The notes under the pieces are model-generated. The model did not search any database. It was not told the DNA's origin and saw only the letters and a program-made list of their open reading frames with translations. This document shows, piece after piece, positions 1-7,072 of a stretch of 26,263 bases of DNA. Location of the stretch: NCBI GenBank assembly GCA_964502145.1, contig CAZCVI010000096.1:1-26263 (forward strand), read 5' to 3'. The translations under genes were made by a program, and so were the position numbers. This DNA is from CAZCVI01 sp964502145 (GTDB lineage: Bacteria > Acidobacteriota > Aminicenantia > UBA2199). The number at the start of each line of letters is the position of its first letter. Within the stretch, counting starts at the first letter, position 1.

Positions 1-173
1 CCGATGGCGGACAATTTTGTCCAACAAGGGACAATGATGAGTGATTTTCAGTCGTCGATGACCGATGGGCGGAAAAAATGATACTATTAGGCTTGGCAAT
101 GCTTTTATTCCTGAAATATAGCCTGACCAGTTACATTTATTCTATGTTTTCCTTTTATAAAGGTTAGGAAGAA
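1..173. other. Gene-free left edge, possible IS end
   Basis: No coding region is visible here. Bases 9-36 carry three copies of the hexamer GGACAA or its complement, arranged as GGACAA-TT-TTGTCC followed by GGGACAATGA. Clustered short repeats of this kind occur at the ends of multi-repeat insertion sequences such as the IS21 family, but no transposase is in view. A short inverted repeat (CCTTTTATAAAGG) lies at about 151-163, just beyond the stop of the leftward 79-residue gene. It may be a weak terminator. Confidence 0.3.
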
Positions 174-413
174 TCAGGGACGGTGCTTTTCTAAGGTGGT
201 GATGGCACGATTATATTGCTCTTTGCGGCGCAGAAATATTTTATAGGCTCCAGCCCAGTCTGACCAATCGGAAACCCATGCGTCATCCTCCGGCTCTTCG
301 CCATTGCTATAGGATTCGTAAAATGTTTCTGACAGTACCCCATATTTCCGTCCGTATGCTTCTAAATCCTCATTCAATGAATGGATATCAATCAAAATCT
401 CTTGCAAAGTCAA
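174..413 (-). CDS. Small conserved-looking acidic protein, possible orphan toxin-antitoxin component
   Basis: This is a 79-residue protein starting at a TTG codon. An AGGAGG ribosome binding site sits seven bases upstream and decides the start. An extended -10 (TGATATAAT) lies further upstream. The sequence is acidic in the middle (NGEEPEDDAW, residues 37-46) and rich in tryptophan (DAWVSDWSDWAGAY), with a predicted helical C-terminus. No catalytic motif, signal peptide or membrane segment is visible. From memory, similar 80-residue proteins occur in gene pairs of toxin-antitoxin type, but I cannot verify that. Here no partner follows: the remaining 173 bases downstream hold no ORF and may be the edge of a mobile element, so the gene could be an orphan left by an insertion. 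The coding call is fairly secure; the function is unknown. Confidence 0.7.
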   Translation of the reverse strand: MTLQEILIDIHSLNEDLEAYGRKYGVLSETFYESYSNGEEPEDDAWVSDWSDWAGAYKIFLRRKEQYNRAITTLEKHRP

Positions 414-436
414 GGGTACACCTCCTATCCAGAAAG

Positions 437-465
437 ATTATATCATCGAAAGCATGCTATTTTTA
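437..465 (-). promoter_or_regulatory. Promoter of the 79-residue gene (extended -10)
   Basis: Reading leftward there is TGATATAAT (extended -10, hexamer 437-442). The -35 at 17-bp spacing is poor (TAAAAA, 460-465), as is usual for extended -10 promoters. The predicted start is about 430, just ahead of the AGGAGG ribosome binding site. Confidence 0.5.
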
Positions 466-604
466 TCTATTATATGCTATCACTCATTCTGCCAGTTTCT
501 GGATACTCTGGCAAAACGATGGCAACTTCCTTCAGTTTAATCAATACCATAATTGTTGATAAGTTTCAAGAGAATAATAAAAAAAAACCAACCCATTTTC
601 TCAA

Positions 605-633
605 TTGAAAAATACTCAAAATGGTATTATAAT
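605..633 (+). promoter_or_regulatory. Promoter of the antitoxin-toxin operon
   Basis: TTGAAA (605-610), a 17-bp spacer and TATAAT (628-633) form a near-consensus sigma-70 promoter. GGAGG lies about seven bases before the GTG start at 660. The remainder of the 414-659 intergenic region holds no gene. Confidence 0.65.
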
Positions 634-659
634 AATAGTGTGGATAATGGAGGTTAATT

Positions 660-971
660 GTGATTTGTGATGTGATTATCAGTACAGAGAACAATCGGTT
701 TATTGCCAGAGCCAAGAATTGGCCTGAAATTGCCGTTCAAGAAAACTCCAGGGATGAAGCCATAGAAAGGATCACCGCTAGGTTAAGTGAATACCTGAAT
801 CATAAAATGGAATTAATAAAAATAGATGTTCCAATAGTGTCCCAAACAGGTAACCCTTGGCTTGATAAATTCGGGTGGTTCAAAGATGATCCCACTTTCG
901 ACGATTTTGAAGCAGAGATCGCCGCCTATCGGCATGAAATTGACAAAAAGATGGGGCCAGCCGTCCAGTGA
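660..971 (+). CDS. Antitoxin of a PIN-domain toxin-antitoxin pair
   Basis: This is a 103-residue protein with a GTG start preceded by GGAGG. The N-terminal half (residues 1-50) has a HicB-like beta-beta-alpha pattern: a strand with FIARAKNWPEIAV, then a helix (SRDEAIERITARLSEYL). The C-terminal half has NPWLDKFGWFKDDPTFDDF followed by a helix ending in YRHEIDKK. That tail is typical of small antitoxins paired with VapC-like toxins in cyanobacteria and other environmental bacteria. Its stop codon overlaps the GTG start of the toxin by three bases, so the two are translationally coupled. It presumably neutralises the toxin by direct binding and autorepresses the operon; that is inferred from family behaviour. 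No classical DNA-binding fold is obvious. Confidence 0.8.
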   Translation: MICDVIISTENNRFIARAKNWPEIAVQENSRDEAIERITARLSEYLNHKMELIKIDVPIVSQTGNPWLDKFGWFKDDPTFDDFEAEIAAYRHEIDKKMGPAVQ

Positions 972-1393
972 AACTATTTTTATTAGACAGCGACCATCTT
1001 AGCTTGATTCAACGTGGTTATGAACCGATACGATCATATATCTTGAAAATTTCTCCAGAACAGATATATATTCCAGTGATAAGTGTTGAAGAAATGGTAC
1101 GCGGACGTTTAGCCCAAATTCATCGTGGTACGGAGTCGAAGGAACGATTACAAGCTTATTATTGGTTGTCCAAAACGTTTGATTTCCTGTGTGGATTTAA
1201 TGTCTTAAAATACGACCTCCACGCAGAAGCCCAATTCCAAGCCCTTCGTTCAAGAAAAATTCGAATTGGGATTCAAGATTTAAAAATTGGGGCTATTGCA
1301 TTAAGTAACAATGCCATCTTGGTTACCCGTAACCGACAAGATTTTGAGCAAATCCCGACCTTAGAGATTGAGGATTGGTCGATGTCGCAGTAG
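968..1393 (+). CDS. VapC-like PIN-domain ribonuclease toxin
   Basis: This 141-residue protein has the PIN nuclease layout. Asp7 lies in LLDSDHLS at the N-terminus, an acidic pair Glu41/Glu42 in ISVEEMVRG, Asp104 in GIQDLKIGAIAL, and Asp125 in VTRNRQDFEQIP near the C-terminus. These correspond to the acidic metal-binding residues of the family, which cleaves RNA (tRNA or rRNA in characterised VapC toxins). The length matches VapC proteins (130-145). The GTG start overlaps the antitoxin stop (GTGA), and no separate ribosome binding site is needed. All catalytic acids are present, so the toxin is probably active. The target RNA cannot be predicted. A hairpin with a T-rich tail follows and faces the convergent NACHT gene. 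Confidence 0.88.
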   Translation: MKLFLLDSDHLSLIQRGYEPIRSYILKISPEQIYIPVISVEEMVRGRLAQIHRGTESKERLQAYYWLSKTFDFLCGFNVLKYDLHAEAQFQALRSRKIRIGIQDLKIGAIALSNNAILVTRNRQDFEQIPTLEIEDWSMSQ

Positions 1394-1403
1394 ATGGGAG
1401 ATA

Positions 1404-1447
1404 GTAAAAAAGAAAAGCGGGCATGCTACCCTGCTCTCTTTCTTTTA
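1404..1447. terminator. Probable bidirectional terminator between toxin and NACHT genes
   Basis: AGCGGG-CATGCTAC-CCTGCT forms an imperfect hairpin. It is flanked by an A-rich run on the left (AAAAAAGAAAA) and TCTCTTTCTTTT on the right, so a U-rich tail exists in both directions. It sits between convergent genes. Confidence 0.5.
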
Positions 1448-1450
1448 TCC

Positions 1451-1482
1451 TAACTTCTTAACCTCCTAACCTCCTAGCTTCC
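1451..1482. repeat. 8-bp tandem repeat at the 3' end of the NACHT gene
   Basis: There are four units of eight bases: TAACTTCT, TAACCTCC, TAACCTCC, TAGCTTCC. The array includes the TAG stop codon of the leftward NACHT gene (complement of CTA at 1474-1476) and runs into its last codons. It looks like a short intergenic repeat of the type scattered through many environmental genomes. Confidence 0.55.
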
Positions 1483-4113
1483 TTCTTTTATCGTCGTCAG
1501 CCTCCACAAAGATTCATAAATCAATTGTGTTTCATCTTCCATTTTATCCGTCTGTGCCAAGTAAAGGTCAATAAGAATAGCCACGGCTTTTTCTTTTAGA
1601 CCCAGGTTCCCCAATGCCTGGGCGCAGGAGCTGCGGAGAACGCCTGAATTGGCCTGATCTTGCGCCATTGTCAAAAGTATTTCCGCGGCTTTTTCTTTTA
1701 GACCCAGGTNNNNNNNNNNNNNNNNNNNNNNNNNNNNNNNNNNNNNNNNNNNNNNNNNNNNNNNNNNNNNNNNNNNNNNNNNNNNNNNNNNNNNNNNNNN
1801 NNNNNNNNNAAGTATTTCCGCGGCTTTTTCTTTTAGACCCAGGTTCCCCAATGCCTCGGCGCAGTCGCAGCGGAGATAGCTGTTATTGGCTTGATCTTCC
1901 GCCAGTGTCACTAATTTTTTGGTTAATAATACTACTGCCAACGAATCGGTAACCGTGGCAACCCACTTTTTAAATCGTTCCCAGGTTGAATTGGAATACA
2001 CGCCTCTATCCCTTCCCTCATTCCATGAGAATGCAAAAAAATCATCGAAAATCTTTTCTACAACTTCCCGGCTATCCAGCCACTGCGCCTGCTCGGCTAA
2101 AAACTTCATCACAAAGTAGTGATTGTGATAAAAATCCGCTTCAATCCCTAACTGGTCCCGTTTTAAAATATGTTCCAGAACTTTTAACGCCTGTTTGTTG
2201 GGCAAGGCGCGAATGGCCAACAATAACGTTTCTTGCCAAAAGGCATTGTCGATATAGGTGTCCACATAATTGATCACAATCTGTAGGTCGTAATTCATGA
2301 GCGATTCATTGGCAATCCACTGGGCCGCAAAATACTCCTGAAAGGTTTTATGCACAAATCCGAATTGATCTGGCGCCTGCTCCGTTAACAAACCGGCCCG
2401 CGACCGTATGGAATCTAAAAACTCATCCACCAATCCCTTGGCATGGCGATTATCGCAACAAAAAATCCGACAGAAATCAGGGAATAAGATATTATATACC
2501 TCAAGACGCTCAAGCACGGTGCCCGCCTCATCCCCTTTCTCCACAGATTGCAAGTGAAAAGCCACTTTCTCCAGAAACAAGCGCTTGTCTGCGGGTTTGA
2601 ATTTCTCATCAATGATATCTTTGACATTATCCCAGGTATAAAGCATGGCTTCGGTGGCTTTATCGTAGAGTACCAAACGATCTTCCGGCAATTGCGCCTC
2701 GTAACGATGAATGATGCCGATAATCGTTAACAAGAGCGGGTTTCTCGCCAACTCTTTGATGCGTGGTTTTTTGGCCAATGCTTCTTGCAAATCCGTTACT
2801 TTCGTTTTCACCTCCGCTGGATTCGTCAAACGACTGGTATACCATTTCCCGATGAAAGTAACAATCTCCTCATCATCAAAATCTTCCAAAGTAAAATGGC
2901 GATAATCCGTGGTTGAAAACTGCGCCCGATTGTAGCCGGTTATCCGTGACGTCACAATCACGGTATTCCCTTTATGTCCGGCCACAAATGAAGCGATCAT
3001 GTGCCGTATCTCGGCACGGCGCGATTCTGCCGCGACTTCATCCAAACCATCAAACATCAACAACACGCGACCACTCTCCAACCAGGTCTCAAAGAAACGG
3101 GGCGGTAATACGAGATTATACGATTGACTCATGACATCGTACAGATAATTCAAAATGTTGTAATCGGTCCGCGTGGTTTTGCTTAAGGCACGCTCGAACC
3201 TGCGGATTTCCACCAGGATGGGCAGGAACAGATTATTGCTTTGGCGGGGTTCGTCCAGCAGTTTTTGCGCGGCTGCCAGCATCAGGAATTTGACCAGCGA
3301 TGATTTCCCGGAACCGGGTTTGCCCAGAATCACAAAACGGCGGTTCACACTATCATTTAATACCTCATCAAACTTGACCGGTTCCTTTTTCTCTTCTTTA
3401 TGATAAGAGAGCAGCCGCCGTACTTGCAGTTCATGGCCGGTAAACACCTCGTCCCCGGTGATTATTTTTTCGTTAAATAACCGTTCATACTCTTCTACCG
3501 GCACACTTTCCCGCGCCCGTTGCATGACAAAAACTTCGGGTAGGGGAATATCTTTCTTCTCTTTCAAATCGGGGATGCCAGTGAATACCAAGCGATTATG
3601 TTGCTGGATCAATTGCTGCAAATACTTGAGCCGGGCATTGGACAGGTTGCGCTCGGTGCCGGGTTTTTCTAAATGCTGTACCACTCGTTTGAGATATTCT
3701 GTTTGCAACGTCTCCTGGTATTCCTCATGTTGTTGGGCCAACGTTTCCAGTTCGACGATCATCTCTTTCATGAACTGGAAGAAATTAAAATCCCCCAGTT
3801 CAATACCCTGATCTGAACAAAGCTGCACAAAAATCTCATCCAGCAAGGTAAAATCGACTTGCGCACTCTGCCCCTCAAATATGACCTTAAGTTCACCCCG
3901 GGTGCGATCATCGGTGAAGAATGCTTCAAAAACCGGCAAAAGGGTTTTATCTTGCTGCTTACCGCTCTCTTGGACACTGGTTTTAAATTGCTGATATGCT
4001 TTTTCCAGCACGGCTTTCATCTGGTCCTTGGAGAACAAACTTTTGAATATCCCCTTGGTCATATCCGCCAACAAGGTCGCGGCTAATCTACTTGAAATGT
4101 CTGCTATTATCAT
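1474..4113 (-). CDS. NACHT-domain NTPase with C-terminal HEAT/ARM-like repeats
   Basis: This is a large STAND-type NTPase of about 880 codons, of which some 100 bases are unsequenced. Numbering from the start chosen here, residues 1-220 are a helical, charged N-terminal domain. The NACHT core follows with Walker A GKPGSGKSS (264-272) and Walker B RVLLMFDGLDEV (Asp355, Asp358, Glu359). A winged-helix region comes next, then a C-terminal array of 34-residue helical repeats containing LGNLGLKEKA. Bacterial NACHT proteins of this shape are NLR-like sensors, and several protect against phage; a defence role is inferred here from fold and from the adjacent toxin-antitoxin pair. I prefer the ATG at 4113, which has AAGGATGG just upstream. 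The reading frame is open further to a GTG at 4200, but that stretch lies in an intergenic repeat without a ribosome binding site. The array is interrupted by N's at 1710-1809, so its repeat number is uncertain. Confidence 0.87.
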   Translation of the reverse strand: MIIADISSRLAATLLADMTKGIFKSLFSKDQMKAVLEKAYQQFKTSVQESGKQQDKTLLPVFEAFFTDDRTRGELKVIFEGQSAQVDFTLLDEIFVQLCSDQGIELGDFNFFQFMKEMIVELETLAQQHEEYQETLQTEYLKRVVQHLEKPGTERNLSNARLKYLQQLIQQHNRLVFTGIPDLKEKKDIPLPEVFVMQRARESVPVEEYERLFNEKIITGDEVFTGHELQVRRLLSYHKEEKKEPVKFDEVLNDSVNRRFVILGKPGSGKSSLVKFLMLAAAQKLLDEPRQSNNLFLPILVEIRRFERALSKTTRTDYNILNYLYDVMSQSYNLVLPPRFFETWLESGRVLLMFDGLDEVAAESRRAEIRHMIASFVAGHKGNTVIVTSRITGYNRAQFSTTDYRHFTLEDFDDEEIVTFIGKWYTSRLTNPAEVKTKVTDLQEALAKKPRIKELARNPLLLTIIGIIHRYEAQLPEDRLVLYDKATEAMLYTWDNVKDIIDEKFKPADKRLFLEKVAFHLQSVEKGDEAGTVLERLEVYNILFPDFCRIFCCDNRHAKGLVDEFLDSIRSRAGLLTEQAPDQFGFVHKTFQEYFAAQWIANESLMNYDLQIVINYVDTYIDNAFWQETLLLAIRALPNKQALKVLEHILKRDQLGIEADFYHNHYFVMKFLAEQAQWLDSREVVEKIFDDFFAFSWNEGRDRGVYSNSTWERFKKWVATVTDSLAVVLLTKKLVTLAEDQANNSYLRCDCAEALGNLGLKEKAAEILXXXXXXXXXXXXXXXXXXXXXXXXXXXXXXXXXXLGLKEKAAEILLTMAQDQANSGVLRSSCAQALGNLGLKEKAVAILIDLYLAQTDKMEDETQLIYESLWRLTTIKEGS
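1710..1809. other. 100-base assembly gap inside the NACHT repeat array
   Basis: Exactly 100 N's mark a scaffolding gap of arbitrary length. The 35 bases before it (1675-1709) are identical to the 35 bases after it (1810-1844), as expected when an assembler breaks in a repeat. Joining the flanks by that overlap gives a 102-bp (34-residue) period, matching the neighbouring units. The frame stays open across the N's, but the true unit number is unknown. Confidence 0.95.
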
Positions 4114-4177
4114 TTTTCCATCCTTGACCATAAGTGTAAAAGAACATTGGGCAAATGTCAAGGGAAAAAAGACTTCC

Positions 4178-4263
4178 CCACGGATTTCACGAATTATCAC
4201 GAATTTATCAAAAGGAATTTTTTATTTCTTTTTAATTCGCGTAAATTCGTGTAAATTCGTGGG
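4178..4263. repeat. Imperfect inverted repeat with tandem GTAAATTCGT units
   Basis: The left arm (4178-4206) contains CCACGGATTTCACGAATT and continues to GAATTT. Its reverse complement closely matches the right arm (4234-4263), which contains two exact tandem copies of GTAAATTCGT (4241-4260) followed by GGG. The two arms could pair across a T-rich loop. The element sits immediately upstream of the NACHT start. It resembles the short TTCGTGTAAATTCGTGG-type intergenic repeats seen in many environmental bacterial genomes. Confidence 0.6.
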
Positions 4264-4305
4264 CCACTCTTTTTCTTAAGTCCTTTTTTAATCTCTATAA
4301 TCCCT

Positions 4306-4327
4306 TTAATCTGCGTAATCTGTGGTC
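4306..4327. repeat. Second, related short intergenic repeat
   Basis: TAATCTGCGTAATCTGTGGT repeats the grammar of the element just to its left (X-CGTAA-X-GTGG), with ATCTG replacing ATTCG. It lies between the NACHT and sensor-kinase genes, where no coding region is present. Confidence 0.45.
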
Positions 4328-4345
4328 CTCTTTTTTATCTATTTA

Positions 4346-6160
4346 CTATTGCTGACGCGGCAAATGAATCGTAAATATGGTGCCCTGTTCAGGATCGCTG
4401 GCCACGATAATCTCGCCTTTATGCAACATGACGACATGCTTGACAATCGATAACCCCAAACCTGTACCGCCCATTTTTCTGGACCGGGACTTGTCAACGA
4501 CATAAAAACGTTCGAAAATACGGGACAAACTCTTGGCGGGAATAGGAATGCCGGAGTTCTTCACCTGGATAATCAGGGAGTCCTCATGGGGCCCTTTAAA
4601 AGGCGCGATGGAAATAGTAATGGTACCACTATCGGTATACTTGACGGCATTGTCCAACAAATTAATGAACATCTGTTCCAACTTGAAACGCTCACCACAA
4701 ATAGGAGGGAGATCAACAGGTATATCCACGACCAACGCCACCCCTTTTTCCTTGATCTTCTCGCGGAAAATAGATAACATGTGATTCATCAACTCGCCCA
4801 GTTCCACCATTTCAAACGGGATATCCCGGCGCGTCTCTTCCATATCTTCCAATTCGGACAATACAAGCATGTCAGAAACCAATTGGGTCATACGGGCAGT
4901 ATGCCGCTTGATGATTTCGATATATTCGGGATGCTGGATTTTTTCCTCTTCCTCCAGCGTTTCCACAAATCCCTTGATTGCGGTTAGGGGGGTCTTTAAC
5001 TCGTGGGTGAGATTGACCACAAAATCCTTTTTCATCTTGTCCAGTAATAAAAAGTCAGTGATATCACGGAAAATAATGACCAGCTTCTGTTCTGCAACCA
5101 TGCGATTAAAACCGACATGATAGGTTTTATCAAACAGTTCTAGCTTGCGGTAGTCGCTTTTTTCACCGAGAAACGCGAGTTTCACAAACCGTTCAAAATC
5201 GGGGATCCGCAAAACTTCCCAATAGGAACAGCCGGGAACGATTTCTTTGCCGATCATGTGTCTGAAACTCTGATTGCAGAGCACGATTTTCCCGTGCAGA
5301 TCAATGACCAGCAACCCCTCTTTCATTGAGGCGATAATCGCTTGGAGTTCGGCCTGGTTGGCGGACAAGCCAGTAAAGAGTTCTTTTTGCTGGGCAGCCA
5401 TTTTATTAAAACTTTCAGCCATGCCGCCCAGTTCGTTTTTACGAATATGATAAACCCGGGCTTCAAAATCGCCATTGGCAAATTTTTGCATGGCAGCGAT
5501 CACATTCTGCACGGGCTTGGAAATACCCCGGGAAAAAAACCAGGAAACACCAATCGCAAAAAAGAATAAAAACAACAACAAGGTAGCCAATTTCCAGCGC
5601 AGATGGTCGATGAGGAGTCGAATCTCTTTCAAATACACACTTAAACGCACCACTAACCACGTTTCGCCTTTCTCATTGATAGGTAACGCGAGATATAACA
5701 TTTGTTCACCCATGGTAGGACTGTAGCGTATAGAATCGCTATTATCGCCGCCAAAGGCGCGGATCACTTCGGGGCGGTCGCCGTGGTTCTCCATTTTTTC
5801 GGGTGCGTTTAGCGAATCGGCAATAACACGACCATCGGGAAGGATCAGGGTGATACGGATGGTGGTATTTTGGCCCACCTGCTTGATATAGTGATCCAAA
5901 CCGGTTAAATCCCCGGCTTTGTACAATTCGATAGCTTTGAATTGCATGGTAGAACCGATTTGTTGTAAGCGGGTTTTCAAATCTTCGAGGTAAAAATCCC
6001 GGATGGGTGCGAGAGAAAAAAAGTAAATCAACAGGAACACGAGCACAATCACACCCATATAACTAAAAAATGTGCGCACAAAGAATTTCTCCAGCCAGCG
6101 TGCCAACCCGTTCTTATTAATCTGTTTTTGTTCCGTTATTTGTTCTGATTTTTGTGTCAT
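4346..6160 (-). CDS. PhoR-like membrane sensor histidine kinase
   Basis: This 604-residue kinase has a first membrane helix at about 34-50, a periplasmic sensing domain to about 185, and a second helix at about 190-210 (LLLFLFFFAIGVSWFF). A HAMP linker (about 211-262), a PAS domain (about 270-370), a HisKA domain with NLTHELKTPLTAIKG (His near 386), and an HATPase domain follow. The ATPase boxes are LLDNAVKYT (N), the FERFYVVD region (F) and GGTGLGLSIVKHVV (G2). It autophosphorylates and passes the phosphate to the response regulator encoded ten bases upstream; AGGA precedes its ATG. The domain order matches PhoR/WalK-type kinases. The gene pair is PhoBR-like, but no Pho box or phosphate transport genes are in the window, so the signal is not assigned. 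Confidence 0.9.
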   Translation of the reverse strand: MTQKSEQITEQKQINKNGLARWLEKFFVRTFFSYMGVIVLVFLLIYFFSLAPIRDFYLEDLKTRLQQIGSTMQFKAIELYKAGDLTGLDHYIKQVGQNTTIRITLILPDGRVIADSLNAPEKMENHGDRPEVIRAFGGDNSDSIRYSPTMGEQMLYLALPINEKGETWLVVRLSVYLKEIRLLIDHLRWKLATLLLFLFFFAIGVSWFFSRGISKPVQNVIAAMQKFANGDFEARVYHIRKNELGGMAESFNKMAAQQKELFTGLSANQAELQAIIASMKEGLLVIDLHGKIVLCNQSFRHMIGKEIVPGCSYWEVLRIPDFERFVKLAFLGEKSDYRKLELFDKTYHVGFNRMVAEQKLVIIFRDITDFLLLDKMKKDFVVNLTHELKTPLTAIKGFVETLEEEEKIQHPEYIEIIKRHTARMTQLVSDMLVLSELEDMEETRRDIPFEMVELGELMNHMLSIFREKIKEKGVALVVDIPVDLPPICGERFKLEQMFINLLDNAVKYTDSGTITISIAPFKGPHEDSLIIQVKNSGIPIPAKSLSRIFERFYVVDKSRSRKMGGTGLGLSIVKHVVMLHKGEIIVASDPEQGTIFTIHLPRQQ

Positions 6161-6170
6161 TTTTTTATTC

Positions 6171-6887
6171 CTATTGGGATTCTAATTTATAACCGACGCC
6201 ACGGACATTTTTGATTAATGACCCAGCCAAGCCCAATTTGTCGCGTAAATTCTTGATATGAACATCAACTGTCCGATCAAATACATCTTTATCATCACCC
6301 CACAACTTGTCCAATATTTTTTCCCTGGAAAAGACCCAGCCTTTTTTATCGGCCAGGATTTTTAGAATTTGGAATTCAGTGGAGGTGAGTTGAACCCTTT
6401 GACCTGCCACAGTCACCTCAAATTTATCGTGATCAATAGTGAGCAGACCGTTGATCGTGATTTTCCCGGAAGGACGCTGGGGAATAAAGCGGCGTAACAC
6501 GGCTTTGGCCCGTGCCACGAGTTCGCGTGGTGAAAAAGGTTTGGAAATATAATCATCGGCTCCCAGTTCAAGACCCAGTACAATATCAAACTCATCGGTT
6601 TTAGCAGTCGCCATGATAATAGGAATGCCAGAAAAAGCATCGTTCCGCTTTAATCTTTTGCACACCTCCAAACCATCCATGCCGGGCATCATGAGGTCGA
6701 GAATGATTAAATCGGGCACACGCTTCCCCTCTTCCAACAGGGATAACATGGGTGCAGCCTCGCCAAAAGTCTCCACTATAAACCCGGCCTTGCGCAAATG
6801 CAGGGCAATCAATTCAAGAATATCGGCTTCATCTTCCACCACGAACACTACTTTTGTCTCACTGGTTTTATTTTCTATCATGTTCAT
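6171..6887 (-). CDS. OmpR/PhoB-family response regulator
   Basis: The protein has 238 residues. The receiver domain (about 12-130) has the acidic pair Glu18/Asp19, the phospho-acceptor Asp64 in LIILDLMMPG, Thr94, and Lys116 in YISKPFSP. A winged-helix DNA-binding domain (about 140-235) follows, with LTSTEFQILKILADKKGWVFSR and the terminal RGVGYKLE typical of OmpR/PhoB proteins. It forms an operon with the following kinase, which starts ten bases after its stop. Two starts compete: ATG 6887 lies only three bases after AAGG, while the in-frame ATG at 6881 has the better spacing from the same site. An AT-rich tandem repeat sits upstream in the promoter region. Confidence 0.92.
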   Translation of the reverse strand: MNMIENKTSETKVVFVVEDEADILELIALHLRKAGFIVETFGEAAPMLSLLEEGKRVPDLIILDLMMPGMDGLEVCKRLKRNDAFSGIPIIMATAKTDEFDIVLGLELGADDYISKPFSPRELVARAKAVLRRFIPQRPSGKITINGLLTIDHDKFEVTVAGQRVQLTSTEFQILKILADKKGWVFSREKILDKLWGDDKDVFDRTVDVHIKNLRDKLGLAGSLIKNVRGVGYKLESQ

Positions 6888-6921
6888 TTTCCTTACTTGG
6901 CAAAACTATTTTTGTTAATAC

Positions 6922-6969
6922 ACTATATTATTTATATACTATATTATTTATATACAATATTATATGAAT
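6922..6969. repeat. 16-bp AT-rich tandem repeat upstream of the response regulator
   Basis: ACTATATTATTTATAT occurs twice in exact tandem (6922-6937, 6938-6953), followed by a third diverged unit, ACAATATTATATGAAT (6954-6969). Read leftward, each exact unit ends in TATAGT, a plausible -10 box, so the repeats probably overlap the promoter of the two-component operon. They may be regulator-binding sites. Confidence 0.6.
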
Positions 6970-7072
6970 ATCCTATTAAAACCTGATCGGGTTAATTCTG
7001 AATGAGCAAATTGTTAAGAATGTGTTTAGAGTGTTTCTGATTCTCCTGGTTTTTATGGCGGGCAGCCGTTCT

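Noticed and set aside
278..608. Two rightward ORFs over the left intergenic region
   Set aside because: They overlap the strongly signalled leftward 79-residue gene and the toxin-antitoxin promoter, and have no ribosome site.
4114..4200. GTG start that would lengthen the NACHT protein by 29 residues
   Set aside because: It falls in the intergenic repeat, with no ribosome binding site; ATG 4113 has AAGGATGG.
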